From UBA1794 sp031552405 (GTDB lineage: Bacteria; Bacteroidota; Bacteroidia; Bacteroidales; Bacteroidaceae): a stretch of DNA of 64,000 nt. The notes beneath the pieces are model-generated. The model saw nothing but the letters and a program-made list of their open reading frames with translations. It was not told the DNA's origin and ran no database searches. Shown here in pieces: positions 16,632-25,162 of this stretch. The stretch spans positions 32,846 to 96,845 of the forward strand of contig JAVBMN010000035.1 in NCBI GenBank assembly GCA_031552405.1. The letters are read 5' to 3'. Positions within the stretch are counted from its first letter, which is position 1; the number at the start of each line of letters is the position of its first letter. Made by a program: the position numbers and the translations under genes.

Positions 16632-17213
16632 TTACAAGTATCCATGTTTGGTGAGCTCCTCATTTACGTTTTCCAGTTCCTGATACCAAGCTTCGCCGAA
16701 TTTCGTGATAAGAGGATCGCGCAGGAAGCGATAGAGGGGCAGGTTTTCTTTTTGTCCTAGGATGGGGGCGGCTTTGCACACGTCCCAGCGGTGGTAGCTA
16801 AGGGCGCGAAATTCCGGATACTGCTTGATGCGTACGGGGTACAGGTAGCAGGAGATGGGTTTACGGAAAGGAATCTTCCCTTCGCGGTAGGCCAGTTCCA
16901 CGGCGCAGTAGCAGCACCCTTTTTCATCGTAGCAGGTAAATACACAGTCTTTGCCGTTCACGATGGAGGTGACACAGTCGGCCTCGTCATCTATGTACGA
17001 TACGCCCTGACGGGCAATGACCTCACGGGCGGCAGGGGAGAGTCGCTCCTCTATAAAGGGCAGGGCTTCCTCCAGCGCTTTTACCTCTTCTGCTTCCAGC
17101 GGGGCGCCGGCGTCTCCTTCTATGCAACACGTGCCCTTGCAGGCGCTCAGGTCGCAGCAGTACTTCTCCCGAAAGAGGTCGAGGGATACTATTACATCGT
17201 CTATTTGAATCAT
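16632..17213 (-). CDS. DUF3109-family cysteine-rich protein
   Basis: The 193-residue soluble protein begins MIQIDDVIVSLDLFREKY and has the cysteine arrangement of DUF3109: YCCDLSACKGTCC near the N-terminus, then DCVTSIVNGKDCVFTCYDEKGCCYCAVE in the middle (split here only for description) and ISCYLYPVRI further on. The spacing of these cysteines suggests a metal or iron-sulfur site, but the biochemical role is not established. Full length for the family. It is the first gene of a short unit with the Dabb gene. Confidence 0.85.
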   Translation of the reverse strand: MIQIDDVIVSLDLFREKYCCDLSACKGTCCIEGDAGAPLEAEEVKALEEALPFIEERLSPAAREVIARQGVSYIDDEADCVTSIVNGKDCVFTCYDEKGCCYCAVELAYREGKIPFRKPISCYLYPVRIKQYPEFRALSYHRWDVCKAAPILGQKENLPLYRFLRDPLITKFGEAWYQELENVNEELTKHGYL

Positions 17214-17226
17214 ATCTTAGTATAAG

Positions 17227-17262
17227 AACGCATAGAGACGCAGGGTATTGCGTCTCTATGCG
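17227..17262 (-). terminator. Terminator hairpin downstream of gpmI
   Basis: A perfect 14-bp stem, CGCATAGAGACGCA (17229-17242) with its complement (17249-17262) and a 6-nt loop, lies 23 nt after the gpmI stop at 17286. Confidence 0.6.
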
Positions 17263-17285
17263 GTTAGGTATTGAGAAATTGCAGT

Positions 17286-18797
17286 TTAGATTACTGCGTT
17301 GCCGTCCATCTCAGCGGGTTGGGGCAGGCCCATAATCTTCAGGATGGAGGGAGCTACGTCTGCCAGGCGTCCTTCTTTCACGGTTACGTCCTTCTTCTCT
17401 GTTACATATACACAGGGTACGGGGTTCAGGGAGTGGGCGGTGTTGGGGCTTCCGTCCTCGTTGAGGGCGTGGTCGGCATTACCGTGGTCGGCAATGATGA
17501 TAGCTTCGTAGCCTGTAGCTTTCGCAGCTTCAATCACTTCCTTCACGCAGGCGTCTACGGCTACCACTGCTTTCTCGATGGCTTCGTATACGCCGGTGTG
17601 GCCTACCATGTCGCCATTGGCGAAGTTAACCACGATGAAGTCGTACTTGTCTTCCTTGATGGCGGCTACCAGTTTGTCTTTCACTTCGTAGGCGCTCATC
17701 TCGGGCTGCAGGTCGTAAGTGGCTACTTTGGGCGAGGGTACCAGGATGCGGTCTTCGCCTTCGTAAGGTTGCTCACGGCCACCGTTGAAGAAGAAGGTTA
17801 CGTGGGCGTATTTCTCCGTCTCGGCAATGTGAAGCTGGGTGCGGCCCTGTGCAGCGAGGTATTCGCCAAGGGTATTCTCTACATTTTCTTTATTGAAAAG
17901 GATATGTACATTCTGGAAAGACGAATCGTACGGAGTCATGCAGTAGTATTGCAGACCGGGAACAGTGTGCATACCTTCCTCGGGCATATCCTGCTGGCAG
18001 AGTACCACGGTCAGTTCCTTGGCGCGGTCATTGCGGTAGTTGAAGAAGATCACTACGTCGCCTTCTTTGATACGGCCGTCCACATTGGTGTTTACGATGG
18101 CTTTGATGAACTCGTCGGTTACTTCTTCGTCGTAGCTTTCCTGCATGGCCTGTACCATATCGGTCGATTTCTTACCGGTACCGTTTACCAACAGGTCATA
18201 CGCCTCTTTTACACGGTTCCAACGTTTGTCGCGGTCCATGGCGTAATAGCGGCCAATGATAGAGGCGATATTGGCATTGTACTTTTCGCACTCTTCAGTC
18301 AGTTGCCTGATGAAGCCGATGCCGCTGCGGGGGTCGGTATCACGACCGTCCATGAAGCAGTGCACAAATGTGTTGCTGATGCCGTATACACTGCCAATCT
18401 CAATCAGTTTGAAGAGGTGATCCAGTGAGCTGTGTACGCCGCCGTCCGAGGTCAGCCCCATAAGGTGTACCGACTTGCCGTTCTCCTTGGCATAAGTGAA
18501 GGCGGATACCACTTCCTTGTTCTTCAGGATGCTTCCATCCTTACAGGCGCGGTTGATCTTTACCAGATCCTGGTACACCACGCGTCCGGCGCCGATATTG
18601 AGGTGTCCTACCTCGGAGTTACCCATTTGTCCATCGGGCAATCCCACGTTTTCACCGCTAGCCTGCAGCTGCGAGTGCGGGTAGTTTGCTACCAGGTAAT
18701 CCCAGTAAGGAGTAGGAGTATTGAAGATTACATCGTCTTTTTTCTGATCACCGATTCCCCATCCATCGAGAATCATTAAGAGGGCTTTCTGGCTCAT
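17286..18797 (-). CDS. gpmI: 2,3-bisphosphoglycerate-independent phosphoglycerate mutase
   Basis: The 503-residue glycolytic enzyme interconverts 3- and 2-phosphoglycerate using two manganese ions. The alkaline-phosphatase-like domain starts MILDGWGIGD with metal ligand D11, and the phospho-serine lies in GQMGNSEVGHLNIGAGR (S61). The insertion domain holds DGRDTDPRSG and GRYYAMDRDKRW, and the C-terminal metal block is IIIADHGNADH. Normal length. It is flanked by a hairpin downstream and its own promoter upstream, so it is probably monocistronic. Confidence 0.96.
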   Translation of the reverse strand: MSQKALLMILDGWGIGDQKKDDVIFNTPTPYWDYLVANYPHSQLQASGENVGLPDGQMGNSEVGHLNIGAGRVVYQDLVKINRACKDGSILKNKEVVSAFTYAKENGKSVHLMGLTSDGGVHSSLDHLFKLIEIGSVYGISNTFVHCFMDGRDTDPRSGIGFIRQLTEECEKYNANIASIIGRYYAMDRDKRWNRVKEAYDLLVNGTGKKSTDMVQAMQESYDEEVTDEFIKAIVNTNVDGRIKEGDVVIFFNYRNDRAKELTVVLCQQDMPEEGMHTVPGLQYYCMTPYDSSFQNVHILFNKENVENTLGEYLAAQGRTQLHIAETEKYAHVTFFFNGGREQPYEGEDRILVPSPKVATYDLQPEMSAYEVKDKLVAAIKEDKYDFIVVNFANGDMVGHTGVYEAIEKAVVAVDACVKEVIEAAKATGYEAIIIADHGNADHALNEDGSPNTAHSLNPVPCVYVTEKKDVTVKEGRLADVAPSILKIMGLPQPAEMDGNAVI

Positions 18798-18836
18798 AGT
18801 TTTGTATTCTTTTTAAATGATTACTATTTTTCGCCG

Positions 18837-18844
18837 CAAAGGTA
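18837..18844 (-). promoter_or_regulatory. -7 promoter element of gpmI
   Basis: TACCTTTG on the minus strand fits TAnnTTTG and lies 40 nt before the gpmI ATG. No good TTG was seen at the -33 position. Confidence 0.5.
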
Positions 18845-18899
18845 CGAAAAATGCAGCGTTGTATGGTGATGCACTGTAAGAAAAGACCTTAAAAGAACA

Positions 18900-19277
18900 A
18901 AGAATACCTTATTCTAAGTACTTTCTTGGCGCAAGAAAAGAGCGAGTAAGCGAGAGCAGAGGGAAAGCTTGCTTTTACTTTGCAGAGCGGAAGCTTTTTA
19001 TCAAAAGTACGCAAAGAAACAGCTGCTACGTTCCTTCGCTACTTCGTTTGCCTTTGGTCACTGAGCGAAAGAACTCGCTACGCTCAAACAGCTTTCGCTC
19101 TGGTTCTTCTGCCAGGCTGCACTCCGTTTTACGCTCAGGCACTAATGCGGCGCCAGATACTGCCGGTACATGGAATAGGGAATAGAAGGGGCCTTCGTCA
19201 TATCTTGCATGCATGAAATACAGATAAAGATAGTTTGAAGTCTATTTTTTTTAAGAAAGTTTTATACCTTTGTCACC
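18900..19277. other. Gene-free stretch with inverted-repeat material
   Basis: Between the gpmI promoter and the small ORF at 19278 I see no supported gene. The stretch holds a weak hairpin CTTTCTTG/CAAGAAAAG near 18921-18940 and the left arm of the large inverted repeat described at 19056-19649. Confidence 0.5.
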
Positions 19278-19649
19278 ATGAATAAGCCTGTAAACCTGAT
19301 ACGTCGCGGCTGCGGCGTCATTTTAATGGGAGCCGTCTGGGGAGGTTTTATGTATTTCTCCCAAGGAAAAGATCTTCGTTTCCTTGGCATAACCCTGCTA
19401 TGCCTGATAATGGGTATCGGTTGTTTTATCATTCATTTTATACTGAAGAGGCAAGCTGATAAGGAAGAGGAGTAAATCCGCTGACCCAGCAAACCTTCCT
19501 TATCTATGCGTAGCCTTCTGTGACGTCTGTAAACGCTCCAACGGAGCGTGCCTCCGCCTTGTTATCGCAGCGTAAAACGCAGCGTCGCCTTGAGGGAACG
19601 ACCAGAGTGAAAGCTGTTTGAGCGTAGCGAGTTCTTTCGCTCAGTGACC
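19056..19649. repeat. 49-bp near-perfect inverted repeat flanking a small gene
   Basis: 19056-19104 and 19601-19649 are complementary at 48 of 49 positions. Weaker complementarity continues on both sides (for example CGCTACTTCGTTTGCC before the left arm with GGGGCAAGCGGAGTAGCG after the right arm, and a shared CGTTTTACGCT inside), so the total arms are about 100 bp or more. The small membrane ORF at 19278-19475 is the only gene between the arms. Whether this is a mobile cassette or a repeated structural element cannot be decided here. Confidence 0.75.
19278..19475 (+). CDS. Small two-span membrane protein (hypothetical)
   Basis: A 65-residue ORF (starts MNKPVNLIRRGCGVILMG) with two hydrophobic segments, about 13-28 and 36-55, and a charged tail KRQADKEEE. 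The topology is that of small membrane proteins common in Bacteroidales, but I do not recognise the family. A TACCTTTG promoter element (19266-19273) ends only four bases before the ATG, so the transcript would have almost no leader, or the true start is the downstream Met17. It is the only gene on this strand here and lies between the arms of a long inverted repeat. Confidence 0.5.
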   Translation: MNKPVNLIRRGCGVILMGAVWGGFMYFSQGKDLRFLGITLLCLIMGIGCFIIHFILKRQADKEEE

Positions 19650-19738
19650 GAGGGGCAAGCGGAGTAGCGTAGAGAACACAGCGGAAAAGTTTCTTTGGTT
19701 ACTTTCTTTGCGTCAAAGAAAGTAACAGAAAAAAAGAA
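19476..19738. other. Intergenic stretch with right repeat arm and hairpin
   Basis: No gene is supported. It holds the right arm of the inverted repeat (19601-19649) and a perfect 13-bp hairpin, GTTACTTTCTTTG/CAAAGAAAGTAAC at 19698-19710 and 19714-19726, with a 3-nt loop. Confidence 0.5.
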
Positions 19739-19766
19739 GGGGGTGTGTCACTTTTGACACACCCCC
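19739..19766 (-). terminator. Terminator of the 14-gene exporter operon
   Basis: GGGGGTGTGTCA (19739-19750) and TGACACACCCCC (19755-19766) form a perfect 12-bp stem with a 4-nt loop. On the minus strand it is followed by TTCTTTTTTTCTG, a good U-tract. It is 38 nt beyond the ATPase stop. Confidence 0.8.
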
Positions 19767-19776
19767 GTTCTCCTCC

Positions 19777-19799
19777 AGCGGGATGTCTAACATCCCGCT
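19777..19799 (-). terminator. Second hairpin just after the ATPase stop
   Basis: AGCGGGATG and CATCCCGCT pair around a TCTAA loop, 5 nt after the ATPase stop. The same loop and GGGATG stem occur at 13564-13586, so this hairpin is a repeated motif. Confidence 0.5.
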
Positions 19800-19804
19800 G
19801 AACA

Positions 19805-20479
19805 TCAAATCTCCACTTGTGCTACGACTTCTCCGTCGAAGAGGTTGATAATCCTTCCTGCATAGCCTGCGTCATGGCGGGAGTGGGTTACCATTACAAT
19901 GGTAGTCCCTTCCTGATGAAGCTCGGACAGGAGTTGCATCACCTCTTTACCGTTTCTGGAGTCCAGATTACCTGTGGGCTCATCCGCCAGGATCAGCTTG
20001 GGGTTTGCCACTACGGCGCGGGCAATGGCTACACGTTGCTGTTGACCGCCGGAGAGCTGTTGCGGGAAGTGCTTCTCGCGGTGCTTGATGTCCATCCGTA
20101 CCATGGCGGCTTCTACACGTTTCTTGCGCTCGGAAGAGGGCAGTCCCATGTACAACAGGGGGAGTTCGATATTCTCATACACATTGAGCTCATCGATCAG
20201 GTTGAAGCTCTGGAATACAAAACCGATGACTCCCTTGCGGATGGAGGTGCGTTGCGATTCGGTAAACTTGGACACTTCCGTACCGTTCAACCAATACTGT
20301 CCTTTGCTGGGATTGTCCAGCAAGCCCAAGATGTTCAGCAGTGTAGACTTACCGCAACCCGAAGGGCCCATTATGGCTACAAACTCACCTGCTCCGATTT
20401 CAATACTGACATTGTTCAGTGCCCATGTCTCTACTTCCTCTGTCTGGAAGATCTTCTGTAAATTTTCTGTCTTAATCAT
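19805..20479 (-). CDS. MacB/LolD-type ABC transporter ATP-binding protein
   Basis: The 224-residue nucleotide-binding subunit carries Walker A GPSGCGKST (38-46), Q-loop at FVFQSFN (about 88-94), signature LSGGQQQR (142-149), Walker B LILADEPTG (162-170) and the switch H199 in VTHS. Its size and sequence place it with free-standing LolD/FtsE/MacB-type ATPases that drive mechanotransmission permeases. It is the only ATPase of the operon, lies last, 31 nt after permease 11, and therefore probably serves all eleven permeases as a homodimer. No permease here carries its own ATPase domain, unlike MacB of E. coli. Confidence 0.93.
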   Translation of the reverse strand: MIKTENLQKIFQTEEVETWALNNVSIEIGAGEFVAIMGPSGCGKSTLLNILGLLDNPSKGQYWLNGTEVSKFTESQRTSIRKGVIGFVFQSFNLIDELNVYENIELPLLYMGLPSSERKKRVEAAMVRMDIKHREKHFPQQLSGGQQQRVAIARAVVANPKLILADEPTGNLDSRNGKEVMQLLSELHQEGTTIVMVTHSRHDAGYAGRIINLFDGEVVAQVEI

Positions 20480-20510
20480 ACTCGTTTCGTTTTAAAGTTC
20501 ATACTTCTAT

Positions 20511-22826
20511 TTATTGATTCATTTTAATAACTTCTGCGGGATTCTGGCGTGCGGCACGCCCTACTCGCCAGACTATACTGCCGTACAGAGCGATTGCTAC
20601 TGCTATCAGGATAATGAGATACACCCAGGGAGCAAAAGATGTTTGTAAGGTGTATTTTTCGACCCACCTTCTCATAAGAATAGTTCCCAAAGGAAAGACG
20701 ATAACCGCTGCACCCAGTAGTATCCACATATATTCAAGGAAAAACATGTGCAGAATGTTACTTGCTTTTGCTCCGTTTACCTTGCGGATGGCAATCTCTT
20801 TCCGCCGTTGTTCACACTGTAGGGCGGTGAGGGAGTAGACTCCGAAGATGCAGATCAGAATGCATACGCCGGATACGATGCTTAGCAAGTTGATAAGATG
20901 GAGTTCGCTTTTCAGGAACTTCTCGTACTCTTCATCCGCAGAGCGCATTCGTATTAAATTACTTTCATCCGGATACATTGTCTGGGAAATACGCTCAATA
21001 GCTTCCTTACATTCCTTCCAATCACCTTTGTATTCCAGCGCTACTTCTGCGTACTCTTTGGGCCTGTCCTTTTGGGGTGTTGTGAAGAGCATAGCCTGAG
21101 GGGGTGATGTAGGTGATTCAGAATAGAAATCTGCTACAATTCCCTTCACTACCATCTTGGGGTAGAGGAAAGAGAGGCCAATAGGATGTGTTACCCTCAG
21201 CTGGCGGGCCAGTGTTTCATTGATGAGGACAGCGTGGTCTTCGGTTGCAAAATCCGGCATTTGTCCCTCTATGATCCGGATACCATAGAAATCAAGCATC
21301 TCTGTACTCGTATCTAAGAGTCGTACATTGATCGCTTCTTTCATATCTTCGGGTTTTCCCTCCCATTCATCCAAAGTGCTGGTAGTGAAGCGTACCTGTG
21401 GGAACAATGGAGATCCTTTGTCTACGAGTCTGACCACCTGAGGTATCTGTTTAATTTTGCGAAGTATAGGTTCTGCATATTGTTCTGTAATTATCAGTGT
21501 AACCCGGTTTTCACGTATCAATCCTATATCCGTGTGCTTCAGATAATGTACCTGTTTCAACATAATGGTTGTACAGAAGATAAATCCCAAACTTATGATC
21601 AACTGTAACAGAAGACATCCTTTTCGAAAGTAATTCTTTCCGTCACGTTCGGAGGTTTTACGAGAAAGTGTATGGTACAAGCTATTCCTTCGCAGATTGT
21701 ATACCGAGAATGCCAAAAATACAAGTGCGGTAAATAGTACTATACCAAAGTACAGGAGTATTTCTCTGTAAATATCTGATCGACTGCTCTCAATTTGTGC
21801 CAGTTCAATGAATTTAGGCATAAGCAGTTCTATGCCGACCATTCCAATTATCAGCGAGATTCCTAACAGTATGAGTACATCTGTGCAGAGTAGTTTCCAG
21901 ATTTCGTACCAGGACGAACCATTTACCATGCGCAGTGCCATCTCCCGGCGACGGATACGGAGCAGGCTGCTGAAAACTCCCCAGTAATTGAGAAGTGCAC
22001 CGATAATTAGTAATGCCCCCGCCCAAAAGAATAAACGCAAATCCGTCAGTTGCAGATACCCGGCATCCTTGGATTTGGGAGATTCGTTACGTCGTTGTTC
22101 GGTCAGGCGAGTCAGGACTACTGTACCGGAGTAATCCTGTATTTCTGCTTTTTGCAAACGCTCTATAAACGACTTTGTGTCTATGTGGGGTTTAAGTTTC
22201 AAGAAAGTAGTCCATGCGTAGCCCGTTAATGAAGATGTGTTGGCGGAACGAAGCAAATCATACGGAATGGTGCTATGACCGTTCCACTCTTTTACTATGG
22301 CCCTTACCTCGCACTCCATACCATTTATTTTCACCTTCTGACCCAATGCTTTTCCTTCAGGGAATAGTGTACGAGCATAGCTTTCGGTCAAGGCAATCTG
22401 GCCAGATTCCGATTGTGAAAAGTCAATGTTTCCGGCAATCACCTTTACACGGAACATCCTGAGAAAGGAGGAATCTACGACGAGCCATCGGGCATGAGCG
22501 ACATGCTCCTCTCTTTCAACATCCCCTTGCCTTTGTAATAAGAAGCAAGAACTCTCAATCTCCGGATAGTTTTTTTCTAATTCCCCGCCCAATGAGCGTG
22601 GAGTAGTGGTAATTTGAAATGCCGGATCAGGAGAAAACTTTGTAGAGACATTATAAATTCGGTCTGCTCCGTCGTGGAAATCATCATATGTCAGCTCATA
22701 CCGGATCCACAATGCCGAGAGTGCAAAACAGATGAATCCTGCCGCCAATCCCAGAATGCTGATTATGTTCTGGGTGCGGTATTTCCACAGGTTGCGAAAG
22801 GCTACTTTCAGATAATGTATGTTCAT
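20511..22826 (-). CDS. ABC exporter permease 11 (two FtsX domains)
   Basis: The 771-residue protein is the shortest of the array. It begins MNIHYLKVAFRNLWKYRT and ends NPAEVIKMNQ. Membrane spans are predicted at about 19-42, three between 270 and 385, one at 405-425 and three between 655 and 765; two periplasmic MacB_PCD-like regions fill the gaps. The two cytoplasmic coupling segments are RRREMALRMVNGSS in the first half and EQRRKEIAIRKVNGAK in the second. It belongs to the largest subgroup (permeases 7-11). Its periplasmic loops differ clearly from those of its neighbours while the membrane parts are alike. It is next to the ATPase gene, so it may be the founding copy, although that is speculation. 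Confidence 0.9.
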   Translation of the reverse strand: MNIHYLKVAFRNLWKYRTQNIISILGLAAGFICFALSALWIRYELTYDDFHDGADRIYNVSTKFSPDPAFQITTTPRSLGGELEKNYPEIESSCFLLQRQGDVEREEHVAHARWLVVDSSFLRMFRVKVIAGNIDFSQSESGQIALTESYARTLFPEGKALGQKVKINGMECEVRAIVKEWNGHSTIPYDLLRSANTSSLTGYAWTTFLKLKPHIDTKSFIERLQKAEIQDYSGTVVLTRLTEQRRNESPKSKDAGYLQLTDLRLFFWAGALLIIGALLNYWGVFSSLLRIRRREMALRMVNGSSWYEIWKLLCTDVLILLGISLIIGMVGIELLMPKFIELAQIESSRSDIYREILLYFGIVLFTALVFLAFSVYNLRRNSLYHTLSRKTSERDGKNYFRKGCLLLQLIISLGFIFCTTIMLKQVHYLKHTDIGLIRENRVTLIITEQYAEPILRKIKQIPQVVRLVDKGSPLFPQVRFTTSTLDEWEGKPEDMKEAINVRLLDTSTEMLDFYGIRIIEGQMPDFATEDHAVLINETLARQLRVTHPIGLSFLYPKMVVKGIVADFYSESPTSPPQAMLFTTPQKDRPKEYAEVALEYKGDWKECKEAIERISQTMYPDESNLIRMRSADEEYEKFLKSELHLINLLSIVSGVCILICIFGVYSLTALQCEQRRKEIAIRKVNGAKASNILHMFFLEYMWILLGAAVIVFPLGTILMRRWVEKYTLQTSFAPWVYLIILIAVAIALYGSIVWRVGRAARQNPAEVIKMNQ

Positions 22827-22840
22827 ACTATATGGTTTAT

Positions 22841-25162
22841 TTAATTGCTTTTAATAACTTCTGCGGGGTTCTGGCGTACGGCACGCCCCACGCACCACGC
22901 CATGCTACCGTACAAAGCGGCTGCTACTGCGGCTAGGATACCAAGATATACCCAAGGAGAGAGGGTTGTTTGCAGAGTGTACTGTTCCAGCCATCGTTTC
23001 ATCAGGAGGGTGCCGATGGGGAATGCAATCACAGCGGCAATCAACAGTAGCCACAAATATTCACGGAAAAACATGTGCAGGATATCGTTTGCCTTTGCCC
23101 CGTTTACCTTGCGGATGGCAATCTCTTTTCGTCGTTGCTCACACTGGAGGGCAGTGAGGGAGTATACTCCGGAGATGGAAATCAGGATGCATACGGCGGA
23201 TACGATGCTCAGCAGGTTCATGAGGCGTTGCTCATTTTTTAGGTAATTTTCGAAGTTCTCATCGGCACTGAGCATTGGCATTGATTGTTCTTCTTTTGGA
23301 TAGATTGTCTTGCATATCTGATCAATGCTCTTCTTGCATTTTTCCCAGTCTCCCTGATATTCCAGCATTATAATGGTGGGCCATCTTTTTCCTTTCTCCG
23401 GCATCTTAAAAGCCATAGCCGTGGGAGGTAAAGTGGGATGTATATGGAAATCGGGCACAATACCTCTTACCACTATCCCTATTTCGGGAAGAACCATGCC
23501 AATAGGTTGTTCTACCTGCAATTGGCGGGCCAGTGTTTCATTGATGAGGCCGGAGTCATCGTCCGGTATGATATTCGGCATTTCTCCTTCAATGACCTGA
23601 ATACCATAGAAATCGAACATCTCCTGGGTCATCTCAATGATATCTATAGAGATGGGATCTTTCACATTCTCGGGTTTTCCTTGCCAGTCATCTAGATATG
23701 CCCATTCATTATTTTCCATTCCCCTCGGGAATAGCGGGTTGCCTTTATCCACAATCCTGACTACTTGCGGTAATTGTTTGATCCTTTGGAGTACAGGTTC
23801 TGCATAGTGTGCGAGAACAAACAGCGTAGCCCGGTTCTCACGCTTTAGTCCTATGTCAGTATGTTTCAGGTGGTGTACCTGCTTCAACATGACGGAGGTA
23901 CAGAAGATAAATCCCAGACTGATAACCAGCTGCAAGAGGAGATACCCTTTTCGGAAGTAGTCTTTTCCGTGTTTTTTTGAGGTTTTGGTGGAAAGCGTGC
24001 GGTACAGGCTGTTTCTTCGCAGGTAGTACACGGAGAAGGATAGGAATATAAGTGCGGTAAGTACTACCACACCACTGTACAGTAATGTTTCTATATAAAT
24101 GTGCAGCCTGCTGCTTTCAATTTGTGCCAGTTCAGTAAACTTAGGCATAAGCAATTCAATGCCGACCATTCCTATACCCATTGCTATTCCGAGTAGCAGG
24201 AGTACATCCGTGCAGAGTAATTTCCAGACTTCCCACCAGGACGAGCCATTCACCAGACGCAATGCCATTTCCCGGTGGCGGATGCGCAGCAGACTGCTAA
24301 ATATGCCCCAGTAATTAAGAAGCGCGCCGATAATGAGCAATGCCCCCGCCCAAAGGAACAGGCGCAGTTCTGCCATACGCATATAACCAGACTCCCAAGG
24401 TGCGGGCCGGTCGTATCGTTTTTCTGCCAGAGGAGTCAAAGTGGCTCCATCTCCGTAGTTTTCATCCCGCTTTTCTTGCAGGCGTTTTATAAGCGCTTTG
24501 TGATTAGTATGAGGTTTCAGTTTCGCAAAAGTAGTCCATTGATAGAGGTCCCATCCTCCTTCCATAGAAGACCGGCTGGCAGGGCGTAGCAGATCATACG
24601 GGATAGTAGTATGACTGCTCCATCCACTGACAATAGCACTTACCTCGCATTCTTCACCATCCACCTTTACCTTCCGGCCCAGCACCTGGCCGTTAGGGAA
24701 CAGCCTGCGGGCATAGTTCTCGGTAAGGGCTATATTTCCGGACTCTGGTTGCACAAAGTCAAGGTTGCCTGCAATCACTTCTACATGGAATACCCTGAAG
24801 AAGGAAGAATCCATGACAAGGCTGTGGATAGTGTCTTTAGAATTTCCTGTTTCAAGTACCTCTTTCTTTGAAATGAAAGAACAAGAACTTTCAATCTCCG
24901 GATAGTTTCTCTCTAAGTATCCAGCTAAAGGTTGTGGAGTCTTGGGATCAAGACCTGTATGATCGGCATAATGCTTTGTGCGTACGTAATAAATTCGGTC
25001 CGCTCCGTCATGGAAGTTATCATACGTCAGCTCATACCGGATCCACAATGCCGAGAGTGCAAAGCAGATAAACCCTGCCGACAGGCTCAGAATACTGATT
25101 GCATTCTGGGTGCGGTATTTCCACAGGTTGCGGAGGGCTACTTTCAGATAATGTATGTCCAT
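22841..25162 (-). CDS. ABC exporter permease 10 (two FtsX domains)
   Basis: A 773-residue paralogue starting MDIHYLKVALRNLWKYRT and ending NPAEVIKSN. The ATG at 25162 directly abuts the TAA of permease 9, with no spacer, the tightest junction in the array. First coupling segment RHREMALRLVNGSS, second EQRRKEIAIRKVNGAK. Its first periplasmic region has KPHTNHKALIKRLQEKRDEN, the conserved spot that precedes the second span in this subgroup. Its 5' end is identical over 54 nt (25105-25158) with that of permease 9 (27445-27498), evidence of recent duplication or gene conversion. Confidence 0.9.
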   Translation of the reverse strand: MDIHYLKVALRNLWKYRTQNAISILSLSAGFICFALSALWIRYELTYDNFHDGADRIYYVRTKHYADHTGLDPKTPQPLAGYLERNYPEIESSCSFISKKEVLETGNSKDTIHSLVMDSSFFRVFHVEVIAGNLDFVQPESGNIALTENYARRLFPNGQVLGRKVKVDGEECEVSAIVSGWSSHTTIPYDLLRPASRSSMEGGWDLYQWTTFAKLKPHTNHKALIKRLQEKRDENYGDGATLTPLAEKRYDRPAPWESGYMRMAELRLFLWAGALLIIGALLNYWGIFSSLLRIRHREMALRLVNGSSWWEVWKLLCTDVLLLLGIAMGIGMVGIELLMPKFTELAQIESSRLHIYIETLLYSGVVVLTALIFLSFSVYYLRRNSLYRTLSTKTSKKHGKDYFRKGYLLLQLVISLGFIFCTSVMLKQVHHLKHTDIGLKRENRATLFVLAHYAEPVLQRIKQLPQVVRIVDKGNPLFPRGMENNEWAYLDDWQGKPENVKDPISIDIIEMTQEMFDFYGIQVIEGEMPNIIPDDDSGLINETLARQLQVEQPIGMVLPEIGIVVRGIVPDFHIHPTLPPTAMAFKMPEKGKRWPTIIMLEYQGDWEKCKKSIDQICKTIYPKEEQSMPMLSADENFENYLKNEQRLMNLLSIVSAVCILISISGVYSLTALQCEQRRKEIAIRKVNGAKANDILHMFFREYLWLLLIAAVIAFPIGTLLMKRWLEQYTLQTTLSPWVYLGILAAVAAALYGSMAWCVGRAVRQNPAEVIKSN

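Noticed and set aside
17271..18428. 385-codon open frame on the plus strand opposite gpmI
   Set aside because: It is the antisense shadow of a clear gpmI; composition is Val- and Tyr-rich with no domain, typical of a mirror frame.
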